Assembly: GCF_039822205.1 (NCBI RefSeq)
Contig: NZ_JBAGBW010000009.1
Span: forward strand, 7,998-71,997
Source of the DNA: Thermodesulfobium sp. 4217-1
GTDB taxonomy: Bacteria > Thermodesulfobiota > Thermodesulfobiia > Thermodesulfobiales > Thermodesulfobiaceae
Direction: 5' to 3'
Length of the DNA: 64,000 nucleotides
This document shows, piece after piece, positions 8,675 through 17,246 of the stretch (the first letter of the stretch is position 1; each line of letters opens with the position of its first letter). The notes below the pieces were generated by a model. It was not told the DNA's origin. It saw only the letters and a list, made by a program, of their open reading frames with translations, and did not search any database. A program made the position numbers and the translations under genes.

Positions 8675-9967
8675 TTGGATTCTGCAGTTTTGAAAAGTGC
8701 AATTAGCAAGTCAAGATGGTTTTTGATGCCTTACATTTACATTTTGTACATTTTAAATTTCGTTGATCGTATTAATTTTGGTTTTGCAGCAGTAGGGGGT
8801 ATGAATAAAGATTTAGGATTATCTGCTGAGCAATTTGGTTTTGCTGCTGGCGTATTCTTTTTTGGATATTTAATTTTTCAAGTGCCTAGCAATTTGCTGT
8901 TACATAGAATTGGGGCAAGGATCTGGATAGCCGTTATTATAATAGTTTGGGGTTTGACTGCTACATTAACGGGATTTTCAGACAGTGCTTTTCACCTCTA
9001 TGTAGCTCGTGTAATGCTTGGCTTGGTAGAGGCAGGATTCTTCCCAGGCATGATATTGTATCTTACATATTGGTTCCCACAAAGGGAATTAGCTCAAACT
9101 ATAGCAATCTTTATGACTGCCTTAGCTATATCGAGCGTTATCGGTGGTCCTATTTCTGGTCTTATATTAGATCATGTTCACTGGTTAAATATACATAGCT
9201 GGAGATGGATGTTTATAATTGAAGGAATCCCTTCAATTATTTTTGGTTTTATAACCCTTTTTGTGCTTCCAAACAGGCCATCAGAGGCTAAGTTCTTAAC
9301 TGATGAAGAGAAGAAGACTTTAATTGATGAAATATCTAAAGAGCAGGCAGAAAAAGCTAAGCAGAGAAAGGCTTCTGTCAAAGAGATCATTGTCGATGGC
9401 AGAGTTTGGCTCTTGGCATTTATTTACTTTTTTGGATGTATTATGGGTCTATATTCAACTAGCTTCTGGCTTCCCACGATCATTAAGGGCTTGTCAAGCT
9501 CTTTTAGCGCAACTATAGTAGGCTTTCTAACAATGATTCCTTATATATTTGCTGCTATTGCTATGGTGTGGGTAGGTAGGGATGCTGACAGAAAGGGAGA
9601 ATGGAGACGTCACTCTCAAATTCCTCTTTTGATAAGCTCTATTGCAATATTTCTTATGTTGTTTATAAAAGATCCTGTTATATCTATGATTGTTTTGTCT
9701 GTTGTTACTATGGGAGCATTTGGAGCATTTGGTCCCTTTTGGGCACTGGTTAATGAATTTCTATCAGGAGAGGCAGCTGCTGCTGGAATCGCAGTGATAA
9801 ATTCAATTGGAAACCTTGGTGGCTTCTTTGCGCCTTATATCATTGGGCTTATTAAAGATAAGACTGGCAATGTCTATTTTGGACTTGCAGCCGTAGGAGT
9901 TTTGCTGCTCGTGGCTGTTGTGTTGTTGGCTATATTGCCTAAAGAATCTGCCAGAAAATCTGCTTAA
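8675..9967 (+). CDS. MFS transporter, anion:cation symporter (ACS) family
   Basis: A 12-segment inner-membrane transporter of 430 residues that would import an organic anion with protons or sodium. The N terminus has the ACS signature YILNFVDRINFGFA, then FFFGYLIFQVPSN and a GARIW loop; a charged cytoplasmic loop around residues 210-240 divides the two halves. Hexuronates, tartrate or phthalate-like acids are typical ACS substrates, but none can be chosen here. TTG start six bases after AGGAGGTG. It closes a two-gene unit with the MBL-fold hydrolase and is followed at once by a strong terminator. Confidence 0.9.
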   Translation: MDSAVLKSAISKSRWFLMPYIYILYILNFVDRINFGFAAVGGMNKDLGLSAEQFGFAAGVFFFGYLIFQVPSNLLLHRIGARIWIAVIIIVWGLTATLTGFSDSAFHLYVARVMLGLVEAGFFPGMILYLTYWFPQRELAQTIAIFMTALAISSVIGGPISGLILDHVHWLNIHSWRWMFIIEGIPSIIFGFITLFVLPNRPSEAKFLTDEEKKTLIDEISKEQAEKAKQRKASVKEIIVDGRVWLLAFIYFFGCIMGLYSTSFWLPTIIKGLSSSFSATIVGFLTMIPYIFAAIAMVWVGRDADRKGEWRRHSQIPLLISSIAIFLMLFIKDPVISMIVLSVVTMGAFGAFGPFWALVNEFLSGEAAAAGIAVINSIGNLGGFFAPYIIGLIKDKTGNVYFGLAAVGVLLLVAVVLLAILPKESARKSA

Positions 9968-9974
9968 TTTTCGT

Positions 9975-10018
9975 CTCTGCAGCTAAGCTTAACAGGTCTT
10001 AGCTGCAGAGTTTTTTTT
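9975..10018 (+). terminator. Intrinsic terminator after the MFS gene
   Basis: A perfect 13-base stem (CTCTGCAGCTAAG, 9975-9987, pairing with 9998-10010) with a 10-base loop is followed by eight Ts. This is the only textbook Rho-independent terminator I found in the window. Confidence 0.95.
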
Positions 10019-10021
10019 GTG

Positions 10022-10038
10022 ATAGAATGTAATTCTAT
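10022..10038. promoter_or_regulatory. Palindrome abutting the chromate-transporter start
   Basis: ATAGAAT-gta-ATTCTAT is a perfect 7-3-7 inverted repeat that ends on the base before the ATG. It contains a possible -10 hexamer (TAGAAT, 10023-10028). No Shine-Dalgarno sequence lies between it and the start. It could be an operator or a hairpin over the start codon. Confidence 0.45.
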
Positions 10039-11220
10039 ATGAAAAGAATTATTAATTCCTGTCCTACACCCTTGCACTTTCTTATAAAATGTTTGTATTT
10101 GGGCTCTACTGCATTTGGGGGAGTTGCAATGATACCTACCTTAAGAACTGAGTTTGTCAAGAAATACTCATGTGTAAGTGATAATTCATTTTTAAGAGGA
10201 ATTACTCTTACAGAGTTCTTGCCGGGCTCAATTATTAGCAATCTTATAGGGTTTATAGCTTATAGGGCATTTGGTTTTTGGTATGGAATTTTATCATCTT
10301 TAGCTATTGTTTTTCCCTCTATATTGATGATGATGTTCTTTGCATTTTTGTACTCGCATGGAAATACAGCAATAATAAATTTGGTTTTTAAGGGCTTAAA
10401 ACCCTTTGTGGTTGCATTTTTCTTCGTTGCATTTTTACAGTTCTTTAAAAAGTACATTAAATCTGGAAAACAAATAATACTGCTTCTTATTACTTTCGTT
10501 GTTTTCTTAAATAACTTTGAAATTATATATGTATTTATGTTTTCATTCTTTTTTGGGGCACTTTTGTTTAAAATCGACATGCCGCCGAGAAGAAGTTCTG
10601 CCATCGAAAAATTTTCATATAAAGAGATAGTTTATGTATTTATCATTTTGGCAACATTATGTTTTGTCGTTTTTTTCTTTTTTCCAAAATTTATTGGTTT
10701 TTGTATTAGCTTAAGCAAGATCAGTTTGCTCGCTTTTGGAGGTGCTCAGTCAGCACTTCCTCTTTATCATAAGACATTTGTTGTGGACAACAATCTTTTA
10801 ACTCAAAACGCTTATTTAGATGCTGTTCTTATTAGCCAAATTACTCCTGGTCCGGTTCTTTGTCTTTCTGGATACATTGGGTATGTTTATGGCGGTATTT
10901 TGGGTGCAATGCTGGCATTCTTGTTTACTTTTTTGCCACCTATAATTTTATTAATCTTAGTTAATCCATTTTATGACAGACTGAGCAAAAAGATTTGGTT
11001 CTATAGAGGCATGATCGGAGTAATTACCTCTCTAACATCACTTCTCATATCTTTAGGGGTTCAATTCTTCCCACAAACCATAATTGACCCATTCACTTTT
11101 TCGGTTATGATAATAAGTGCTCTGTCTCTTTATTATAAAAAACCAGTTATATGGACAGTGGCTATAATCTCTATTTCATCTTATATTTATTATGGTTTTT
11201 TAACGCAGATTTTAAAATAA
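10039..11220 (+). CDS. Chromate transporter family protein (two-domain)
   Basis: A membrane protein of 393 residues with two homologous halves, the full-length CHR family layout. Each half begins with an AFGG motif (STAFGGVAM near residue 25 and LAFGGAQS near 235) and has a GPG/TPGP-type segment (LPGSIISN; TPGPVLCL). The family exports or exchanges chromate or sulfate-like oxyanions; many members have other, unknown roles, and no chromate-resistance gene is adjacent. There is no ribosome-binding site; the ATG directly follows a palindrome with a possible -10 box, so the message may be nearly leaderless. No downstream partner is evident. Confidence 0.88.
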   Translation: MKRIINSCPTPLHFLIKCLYLGSTAFGGVAMIPTLRTEFVKKYSCVSDNSFLRGITLTEFLPGSIISNLIGFIAYRAFGFWYGILSSLAIVFPSILMMMFFAFLYSHGNTAIINLVFKGLKPFVVAFFFVAFLQFFKKYIKSGKQIILLLITFVVFLNNFEIIYVFMFSFFFGALLFKIDMPPRRSSAIEKFSYKEIVYVFIILATLCFVVFFFFPKFIGFCISLSKISLLAFGGAQSALPLYHKTFVVDNNLLTQNAYLDAVLISQITPGPVLCLSGYIGYVYGGILGAMLAFLFTFLPPIILLILVNPFYDRLSKKIWFYRGMIGVITSLTSLLISLGVQFFPQTIIDPFTFSVMIISALSLYYKKPVIWTVAIISISSYIYYGFLTQILK

Positions 11221-11274
11221 ACACTTTTTAGCTTTTTAGGTTATAATATAGTAAATTGGAGAAATTTGTCGTGG

Positions 11275-11302
11275 TTGACAATTTTTATAATTTTTGTAGA
11301 AT
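11275..11302 (+). promoter_or_regulatory. Sigma-70 promoter for tRNA-Glu/tRNA-Val and probably rpoD
   Basis: A perfect -35 TTGACA (11275-11280) and TAGAAT (11297-11302) are 16 bases apart, 9 bases before tRNA-Glu. Nothing of similar quality lies between the tRNAs and rpoD, so this promoter probably also drives the long rpoD operon. Confidence 0.75.
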
Positions 11303-11311
11303 ATTAACGAT

Positions 11312-11387
11312 GCCTCCATCGTCTAGGGGACTAGGACATCGCCCTTTCAAGGCGGAAACAGGGGTTCGAATCCCCTTGGAGGTACCA
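11312..11387 (+). tRNA. tRNA-Glu (anticodon TTC)
   Basis: A 76-base cloverleaf with encoded CCA. Acceptor GCCTCCA pairs with TGGAGGT (one G-T pair), the anticodon loop CTTTCAA carries TTC at 11346-11348, and the T loop is GGTTCGAATC. A tRNA-Val follows 28 bases later. Confidence 0.95.
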
Positions 11388-11415
11388 TTTTGTTTTTTTA
11401 GCCTCTTGATAAAAT

Positions 11416-11490
11416 GGGCGGATAGCTCAGTGGCAGAGCACCTGCTTTACACGCAGGGGGTCGTAGGTTCAAACCCTACTTCGCCCACCA
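11416..11490 (+). tRNA. tRNA-Val (anticodon TAC)
   Basis: A 75-base cloverleaf with encoded CCA. Acceptor GGGCGGA pairs with TTCGCCC, the anticodon stem is CCTGC/GCAGG, and the loop carries TAC at 11448-11450. It ends 31 bases before the rpoD start with no terminator between them. Confidence 0.95.
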
Positions 11491-11521
11491 TTTTTAAAAC
11501 TTCATTTTAGAAGGTGAAAAT

Positions 11522-12592
11522 ATGCCAAAAAATTCTAAACGTGTTAAGAAAATTCCACAAGTATCCAACCCAGATGATCAATCCTTTAAAAATTTCCCTA
11601 ACTTTTTTGATGATCTTGAAGAACCATCTGATTTAGATAACATAATAAAGTCCATAGAAGCTGGAAATGTAGGGGAAGAAGATCAGGATCTTTTGAAGAT
11701 TGTCCTTGATACTGAACCTGTTTTGCCAGAGGATGTTCTTGTTATGCCAGAAGAACGCGTACCTATGGTAGAGGATCCAGTTAGGCAATACCTTAAAGAA
11801 ATTGGAAAAATACCTCTACTTAAACATGCAGAAGAAAAATATTTGGCAGAGAAAGCTTTCTTTGGCGACGAGACAGCTAAAAGAAAACTGGCTGAAGCAA
11901 ATTTGAGGCTTGTAGTCTCAATCGCAAAGAAATACACAAAAAGGGGCTTATTGTTTCTCGACTTGATTCAGGAAGGCAATATGGGCTTGCTGAGAGCCGT
12001 AGAAAAATTTGACTATAGAAAAGGTTATAAATTTTCAACTTATGCAACTTGGTGGATTAGGCAGGCTGTAACCAGAGCAATAGCAGACCAAGCAAGAACG
12101 ATTAGAATTCCTGTCCATATGGTAGAAACTATTAACAAATATAAGAAAGCTATTAGAAATCTAAGCCAACAGTTAAGCAGAAAGCCTACAGATGAAGAAA
12201 TTGCAGAAAAGATGGAAGTAAATATTGAAAAAATTCACGAAATTAAAAGAATTTCCCAAGAGCCAATTTCTATCGAAACTCCAGTTGGCAAGGATGAAGA
12301 TAGCCACCTCGGAGATTTTATAGCTGACGAATCCATTTCATCGCCTATGGAAGCAGTAACATACCACCTTTTAAAAGAAGATCTGGAAGACGTTATAAAG
12401 GATTTACAGCCAAGGGAAAGGGATGTGGTAAGGCTTAGATTTGGTTTAGTTGACGGTCATTCAAGAACGCTTGAAGAGGTTGGCAAAGAATTTGGCGTTA
12501 CAAGAGAAAGAATTCGCCAAATAGAGGCTAAGGCACTTAGAAAATTAAGACACCCAAGCAGGAGTCGCAAACTTAGGGACTATTTAGTATAA
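11522..12592 (+). CDS. rpoD: RNA polymerase primary sigma factor
   Basis: The housekeeping sigma-70 that directs RNA polymerase to -35/-10 promoters such as those seen in this window. The 356-residue length is close to Bacillus SigA and lacks the large insert of proteobacterial RpoD. An acidic N-terminal stretch comes first, then region 1.2 ([16 protein letters not shown]), region 2 with the -10 reading helix ([14 protein letters not shown]), region 3, and region 4 with the -35 helix-turn-helix ([21 protein letters not shown]). ATG start after GAAGGTG. It directly follows tRNA-Glu and tRNA-Val and leads into uppS with only two bases between, so it appears to be co-transcribed with both. Confidence 0.96.
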   Translation: MPKNSKRVKKIPQVSNPDDQSFKNFPNFFDDLEEPSDLDNIIKSIEAGNVGEEDQDLLKIVLDTEPVLPEDVLVMPEERVPMVEDPVRQYLKEIGKIPLLKHAEEKYLAEKAFFGDETAKRKLAEANLRLVVSIAKKYTKRGLLFLDLIQEGNMGLLRAVEKFDYRKGYKFSTYATWWIRQAVTRAIADQARTIRIPVHMVETINKYKKAIRNLSQQLSRKPTDEEIAEKMEVNIEKIHEIKRISQEPISIETPVGKDEDSHLGDFIADESISSPMEAVTYHLLKEDLEDVIKDLQPRERDVVRLRFGLVDGHSRTLEEVGKEFGVTRERIRQIEAKALRKLRHPSRSRKLRDYLV

Positions 12593-12594
12593 TA

Positions 12595-13278
12595 ATGCAA
12601 AAAATAAACCATATTGCCATTATAATGGATGGCAACGCAAGATGGTCTAAGACGAGGTCGATGCCAGTTTTTAATGGCCATCTTGAAGGATTCATGAAAT
12701 TACAAGAAATGGTTAATTGTTTTATAGATAGAGATATTCCTTATTTAAGCGTTTACGCTTTTTCGACAGAGAATTGGAAGAGACCAAAAGAAGAAATAAC
12801 TGGAATTTTTAAAATTTTTTATGATGGTATTGAGAAGTACATAAAAGATTGGTCAAAAAGAGGAGTTAAATTAAAATTTTTCTCTCTTAAGGAAAATTTA
12901 TCAAAGGATGTTTTGAAATTAATTGAAAATTCGGAAAAAATTGAGGTTTCACCTATAAAAGTTAACCTTGGAGTTGCTTTTAATTATGGTTCAAGAAAAG
13001 AAATCCTATATGCAGTTAACAACTTAAATGCTGCTCAATCTGAAATCAATGAAGAGAATTTTTCAAGATCATTACTTACTAACTCTTTTCCTGATCCCGA
13101 TATATTGATAAGAACTGGTGGAGAAAAAAGGATAAGTAACTTTTTTTTATGGCAGATAGCATATACTGAGCTATTTTTTATTGACAAACTTTGGCCAGAT
13201 TTTTCAGAAAACGATTTAGATGGTATTATTGCAGAATATCATAGCAGACAAAGGAGATTTGGGGGACGTAATTCTTGA
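12595..13278 (+). CDS. uppS: Undecaprenyl (polyprenyl) diphosphate synthase, cis-prenyltransferase
   Basis: Extends farnesyl diphosphate with isopentenyl units to the C55 carrier of cell-wall synthesis. Catalytic D12 lies in IIMDGNARW; the usual motif has glycine where this protein has alanine. Later motifs are YAFSTENWKRP, DILIRTGGEKR and the C-terminal YTELFFID with WPDF. Length 227 is slightly short but normal. The ATG is two bases after the rpoD stop with no Shine-Dalgarno, so it probably relies on coupling. It opens the conserved uppS-cdsA-dxr-rseP-ispG-proS block. Confidence 0.95.
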   Translation: MQKINHIAIIMDGNARWSKTRSMPVFNGHLEGFMKLQEMVNCFIDRDIPYLSVYAFSTENWKRPKEEITGIFKIFYDGIEKYIKDWSKRGVKLKFFSLKENLSKDVLKLIENSEKIEVSPIKVNLGVAFNYGSRKEILYAVNNLNAAQSEINEENFSRSLLTNSFPDPDILIRTGGEKRISNFFLWQIAYTELFFIDKLWPDFSENDLDGIIAEYHSRQRRFGGRNS

Positions 13279-14048
13279 TTTTTAGGATTATAACGGCTTC
13301 GTGGGGCATACCAGTTTTGTTGTTCTTTGTATATGCTGGCAACTATTGGTTTATGTTTTTGTTGTCAGTATTAATATTGTGCTCCACTTATGAGGTTAAT
13401 CTTATGATGAAGAGCAAGAACTATAATATGCCTTTTGTCACATTCATAACTTCATTTTTAATTTTTTTTGGAAGCATTTTTGGTTTTTTGCCGCTTGCAG
13501 TATTTTTATCTACATTGCTTTTTTTTAGTTTTCCGTTGATATTTGTCAACAGATATTCCTTTTTTGATATTAGTTTCTCATTCATAATTTCCTTCTTTAT
13601 ATCTTATTCCCTATCCTTTTTCTATCTTATTAGAAATCTTGATAACGGATTTTTTTGGTCTATATCGCTCTTATCTAGCCTATGGCTTGGCGATTCTATG
13701 GCTTATATTGTTGGTAAAAATTTCGGCAAACACAGGCTTTCCAATATTTCACCTAAAAAAACATGGGAAGGTGCACTGGCAAATCTAATCTTTGGCATTA
13801 TTCCATTTATTGCCCTCTCGTTTTATTTGCAAAAATCTATATTTTTGTTAATTTTTTTAGGTGCTGTTGTAAATGTCGTTTCGCAAATTTCTGATTTAAG
13901 CGAATCATTAATCAAGAGAACGTTTGATTGTAAGGACTCTGGCAATCTCTTGCCAGGTCACGGTGGTTTTTTTGATAGATTTGATAGTCTATTTTTTTCT
14001 GCTCCCGTTTTATATTTTATGATTTTTTATCTTGTGGGTATTAAATGA
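13275..14048 (+). CDS. cdsA: Phosphatidate cytidylyltransferase
   Basis: Integral membrane enzyme that makes CDP-diacylglycerol from phosphatidate and CTP, the entry point to phospholipids. There are about seven or eight hydrophobic segments. The family signature is near the C terminus, SLIKRTFDCKDSGN followed by LPGHGGFFDRFDS, with the preceding SPKKTWEG motif. Length 257 is typical. The TTG start overlaps the uppS stop (TTGA). Confidence 0.94.
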   Translation: MIFRIITASWGIPVLLFFVYAGNYWFMFLLSVLILCSTYEVNLMMKSKNYNMPFVTFITSFLIFFGSIFGFLPLAVFLSTLLFFSFPLIFVNRYSFFDISFSFIISFFISYSLSFFYLIRNLDNGFFWSISLLSSLWLGDSMAYIVGKNFGKHRLSNISPKKTWEGALANLIFGIIPFIALSFYLQKSIFLLIFLGAVVNVVSQISDLSESLIKRTFDCKDSGNLLPGHGGFFDRFDSLFFSAPVLYFMIFYLVGIK

Positions 14049-15172
14049 AAAAGATAATTTTAATTGGGTCCACTGGTTCAATAGGCACTCAAGCATTAGA
14101 TGTGGTTAGGAAGCATTCAGATAAATTAAAGATTGTCGGTTTAGCTGCTCGCACGGGATCAGAGAAATTTAAAAGTCAGATCGAAGAATTCAAGCCTGAG
14201 AGCGTTAGTTTGTTGTATGAAGCAGAGCTTGATATAGGACCAAAAAATATTTTTTATGGGTTTCAAGGCATTTTGGAGATGATTGAAAAAACTGATGCTG
14301 ATGTAGTTCTATTAGCTTGGGTTGGTAAGGATTCTCTATATGTTGCTAAAACTGCATTGGATTCTGACAAGGATCTTGCTTTTGCTACCAAAGAGATACT
14401 CGTTTATGGTGGGAATTTAATAGTCAATTATGCTAAAAAAATGGGCAAAACAATTTTACCAGTAGATAGCGAACACAACGCAATTTTTCAACTATTAGAA
14501 GGTGAGGATATATCCTCTGTAAGCTCGATATACCTAACTGCTTCTGGCGGCCCATTTCACAAGAAACATTTTGTCGAAAATCCATCAGTTGATGAGGTAT
14601 TGCTTCATCCAACATGGAAAATGGGACCAAAGGTTACAGTGGATTCTGCCAACCTAATGAACAAAGGTTTTGAGGTAATTGAGGCATCTTTTCTTTTTGG
14701 TTTAGATGCTGACAGAATTAAAGTTCTTATTAATAGAACAAGCCTGGTGCATTCTTTGATTACATTCCTTGATGGATCTGTCAAGTTTTTATATTATAAA
14801 CCTGATATGTGCATACCTATTCAGCATGCTCTTTCTTATCCTGAAAGATGGGACCATCAAATAGAAGATTTTAAAGAAGATTTTATTTTAGAGTTCGAGC
14901 AACCAGATTATAATAAGTTTCCTTGTCTAGGTATTGCATACGAAGCATTGAAGGGCGGCTCAGTTAAAACCGCGACGCTTGCTGCCTGTGATGAAGTCCT
15001 GGTAAACGCATTTTTAAATAAGCAAATCTCATTTCTAAATATTCCAAAGATGTTAGAATTAATCTTATCGGAATCATATTCTGGTGACGTCTCTTCATTT
15101 GAAGAAGTTGGTTTAATTTATGACGAGACTGTTAAGAAAACTTTAAATTTATTGGAGGTTTATAAGCTTTAA
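14045..15172 (+). CDS. dxr: 1-deoxy-D-xylulose 5-phosphate reductoisomerase
   Basis: Second step of the MEP isoprenoid pathway: converts DXP to 2-C-methylerythritol 4-phosphate using NADPH and a divalent metal. The N-terminal nucleotide site is GSTGSIGTQALD; metal and substrate motifs are VDSEHNA, TASGGPF and HPTWKMGPKVTVDSA with NLMNKGFEVIEA. Length 375 is typical. ATG overlaps the cdsA stop (ATGA). Together with ispG, two genes downstream, it shows the organism uses the MEP pathway. Confidence 0.96.
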   Translation: MKKIILIGSTGSIGTQALDVVRKHSDKLKIVGLAARTGSEKFKSQIEEFKPESVSLLYEAELDIGPKNIFYGFQGILEMIEKTDADVVLLAWVGKDSLYVAKTALDSDKDLAFATKEILVYGGNLIVNYAKKMGKTILPVDSEHNAIFQLLEGEDISSVSSIYLTASGGPFHKKHFVENPSVDEVLLHPTWKMGPKVTVDSANLMNKGFEVIEASFLFGLDADRIKVLINRTSLVHSLITFLDGSVKFLYYKPDMCIPIQHALSYPERWDHQIEDFKEDFILEFEQPDYNKFPCLGIAYEALKGGSVKTATLAACDEVLVNAFLNKQISFLNIPKMLELILSESYSGDVSSFEEVGLIYDETVKKTLNLLEVYKL

Positions 15173-16197
15173 TGGAGAATATTTTAATTTTCATTTTGGT
15201 TATATTTGTGGCTACGCTTGTTCACGAAGCGGGACATTTTGTATTTGCAAGGATTTTTGGCGTAGGAGTTTACGAATTTTCTGTTGGTTTTGGTCCACGA
15301 ATTTTCAAAAGCAAATATAAAGAAACTGATTTAAGCGTTAGAATACTGCCTCTTGGAGGTTTTGTAAGAATTGCTGGCTTAGATGAGGGAGAGGTCCCTC
15401 CTGGAACAAAGAGATTTGATCAGATAAGGTCTTTCCAAAAGATTTTAGTAATAGTAGCTGGGCCTGTTATGAACATAATTATGGCTGCAGTTTTGTTTAC
15501 CCTTGTTTTTACCCAGGGAGTATATGTTCCAGATTTAAGAATTCAATCGGTAAATAGTGATTTTCCGGCTGCAAAAGCTGGAATCCAGGTTGGTGACAGA
15601 ATTGTTTCAGTGAATGGCATTTCAATAAAAACGCCAAACGATTTAATAAGAATAGTCTCTGAATCTAAAGGCGAAAAATTAGACTTAACCCTTTTAAGAG
15701 ATGGCAAGGACATTAATATCAGCCTTTATCCAGAATTTGATCAAAAAGACAATAGATATCTTATCGGGATAATGTTCGATCGCACTATGAAAAAGTATTC
15801 TGTTGTTGATTCTGTATATATGGGCTTTACTCAAACTTTATCATGGGGAATTGCGCTCGTTGTTAGTATATGGATGTTGATATCGGGACAGGTACCCGTA
15901 GGGAGTTTGGCTGGTCCAATAGGCATTGCCAATATGCTTGGTCAGGCTGCTAATGAAGGTCCGACTGCTCTTCTCTTTTTTGTGGGATTTTTGTCTTTAA
16001 ATCTTGGAATATTAAACTTGTTACCCATCCCTGCACTTGATGGTTCTAGGATACTATTTTTGATTATAGAGATGATTAGAGGAAAACCTATAGATCCTAA
16101 GAAGGAAAACTTTATACATGTTGCTGGTTTTGTATTTCTAATCTTATTAATGATATTTGTAAGCTACTTCGATGTGTTGAGACTTTTTAAGAAATGA
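15172..16197 (+). CDS. rseP: Site-2 intramembrane metalloprotease (RseP/RasP)
   Basis: Cleaves transmembrane substrates such as anti-sigma factors and leftover signal peptides. The zinc motif HEAGH is at residues 18-22 within the first membrane segment; a single PDZ domain spans roughly residues 105-190; the second active-site motif NLLPIPALDG is near residue 285, in the C-terminal membrane part. One PDZ domain, as here, is the usual Gram-positive and deep-branching form. ATG overlaps the dxr stop (TAATG), and the 3' end overlaps ispG. Confidence 0.94.
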   Translation: MENILIFILVIFVATLVHEAGHFVFARIFGVGVYEFSVGFGPRIFKSKYKETDLSVRILPLGGFVRIAGLDEGEVPPGTKRFDQIRSFQKILVIVAGPVMNIIMAAVLFTLVFTQGVYVPDLRIQSVNSDFPAAKAGIQVGDRIVSVNGISIKTPNDLIRIVSESKGEKLDLTLLRDGKDINISLYPEFDQKDNRYLIGIMFDRTMKKYSVVDSVYMGFTQTLSWGIALVVSIWMLISGQVPVGSLAGPIGIANMLGQAANEGPTALLFFVGFLSLNLGILNLLPIPALDGSRILFLIIEMIRGKPIDPKKENFIHVAGFVFLILLMIFVSYFDVLRLFKK

Positions 16198-17246
16198 TAA
16201 GAAAAGAAGTTTTAGTTAGAGATCTTGTTTTTGGCTCGGGCAAGATATTTGTTCAGACAATGACAAAGACAGATACAAGAAATGTAGGCGCTACTGTGGG
16301 TCAAATCAAGCGAATCCAAAAGGCTGGGGCTGACCTGGTAAGGCTTGCAGTACCAGACAATGAAGCTGCTGAATCAATAGCAAAAATTATTAAAAAGGTA
16401 TCAATACCATTGGTAGCTGATATTCATTTTGATTATAGGCTGGCCTTAAAAACTATCGATGCTGGAATTTCCAAAATTAGAATTAATCCTGGCAATATTG
16501 GCTCAAAAAGTAACTTATTAGAGGTGGTTAAGGCTGCAGCTTATAATAAAGTTCCTATCAGAATAGGCGTAAATGAGGGTTCTATCCCTAAGGATCTTGT
16601 CAACCTTTTTAATGAAGATCCTGTTAATGCCCTTTTTGAGTCTGTTTCAAGAGAAGTAAGCTTGCTGGAAGAAGCGGGGTTTGGCGATATTGTAATTAGT
16701 GCAAAGACATTTTCTGTTAACTTGCTTGTAAAAACTTATGAAAGACTTTATAAGGAGTTTCCATATCCACTGCACTTAGGGGTTACTGAGGCAGGTCCTA
16801 TGTTTCAAGGAACAGTCAGGTCGAGCGTAGGTTTAGGCATTTTGTTAGACAAGGGAATTGGTGATACCATTAGAGTTTCTCTTAGCTCGAATCCAATTGA
16901 TGAGATTAGGGTTGGCAAAGAAATACTTAAATCTCTGGACATTGAAGCGGGTCCTGTGATCATATCCTGTCCGACTTGTGGTAGGACAGAGGTAAATTTA
17001 AAGAGATTAACAAAAGTTGTTGAGAAAAGGCTCTTAAGCGTTAAAAAGCCTTTAAAAATTGCTATTATGGGCTGTGCAGTGAATGGTCCATCAGAGGCTA
17101 AATCTGCTGACTTAGGCATTGCAGGTGCGAAAAATTTTGCATTTTTATTTAAATATGGAAAAATAATTAAAAAAATTGATAACGATAATATGGAAGAAGT
17201 TTTTTTAGATGAGCTTGAATCTCTTATTTCTCAGGAGGATTTATGA
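16194..17246 (+). CDS. ispG: (E)-4-hydroxy-3-methylbut-2-enyl diphosphate synthase
   Basis: Penultimate MEP-pathway enzyme; a 4Fe-4S protein that reduces methylerythritol cyclodiphosphate to HMBPP. The TIM-barrel part begins GKIFVQTMTKTDT; cluster cysteines are in CPTCGRTEV and MGCAVNGPSEA. Length 350 matches the short bacterial form. The oxygen-sensitive cluster suits an anaerobe but is universal in the family. Start overlaps the rseP stop (ATGA) and its own stop overlaps proS. Confidence 0.95.
   Translation: MIRKEVLVRDLVFGSGKIFVQTMTKTDTRNVGATVGQIKRIQKAGADLVRLAVPDNEAAESIAKIIKKVSIPLVADIHFDYRLALKTIDAGISKIRINPGNIGSKSNLLEVVKAAAYNKVPIRIGVNEGSIPKDLVNLFNEDPVNALFESVSREVSLLEEAGFGDIVISAKTFSVNLLVKTYERLYKEFPYPLHLGVTEAGPMFQGTVRSSVGLGILLDKGIGDTIRVSLSSNPIDEIRVGKEILKSLDIEAGPVIISCPTCGRTEVNLKRLTKVVEKRLLSVKKPLKIAIMGCAVNGPSEAKSADLGIAGAKNFAFLFKYGKIIKKIDNDNMEEVFLDELESLISQEDL

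Noticed and set aside
11256-11510. An 84-codon frame before rpoD
   Set aside because: It is read across the promoter and both tRNA-Glu and tRNA-Val; the apparent protein is translated tRNA sequence.
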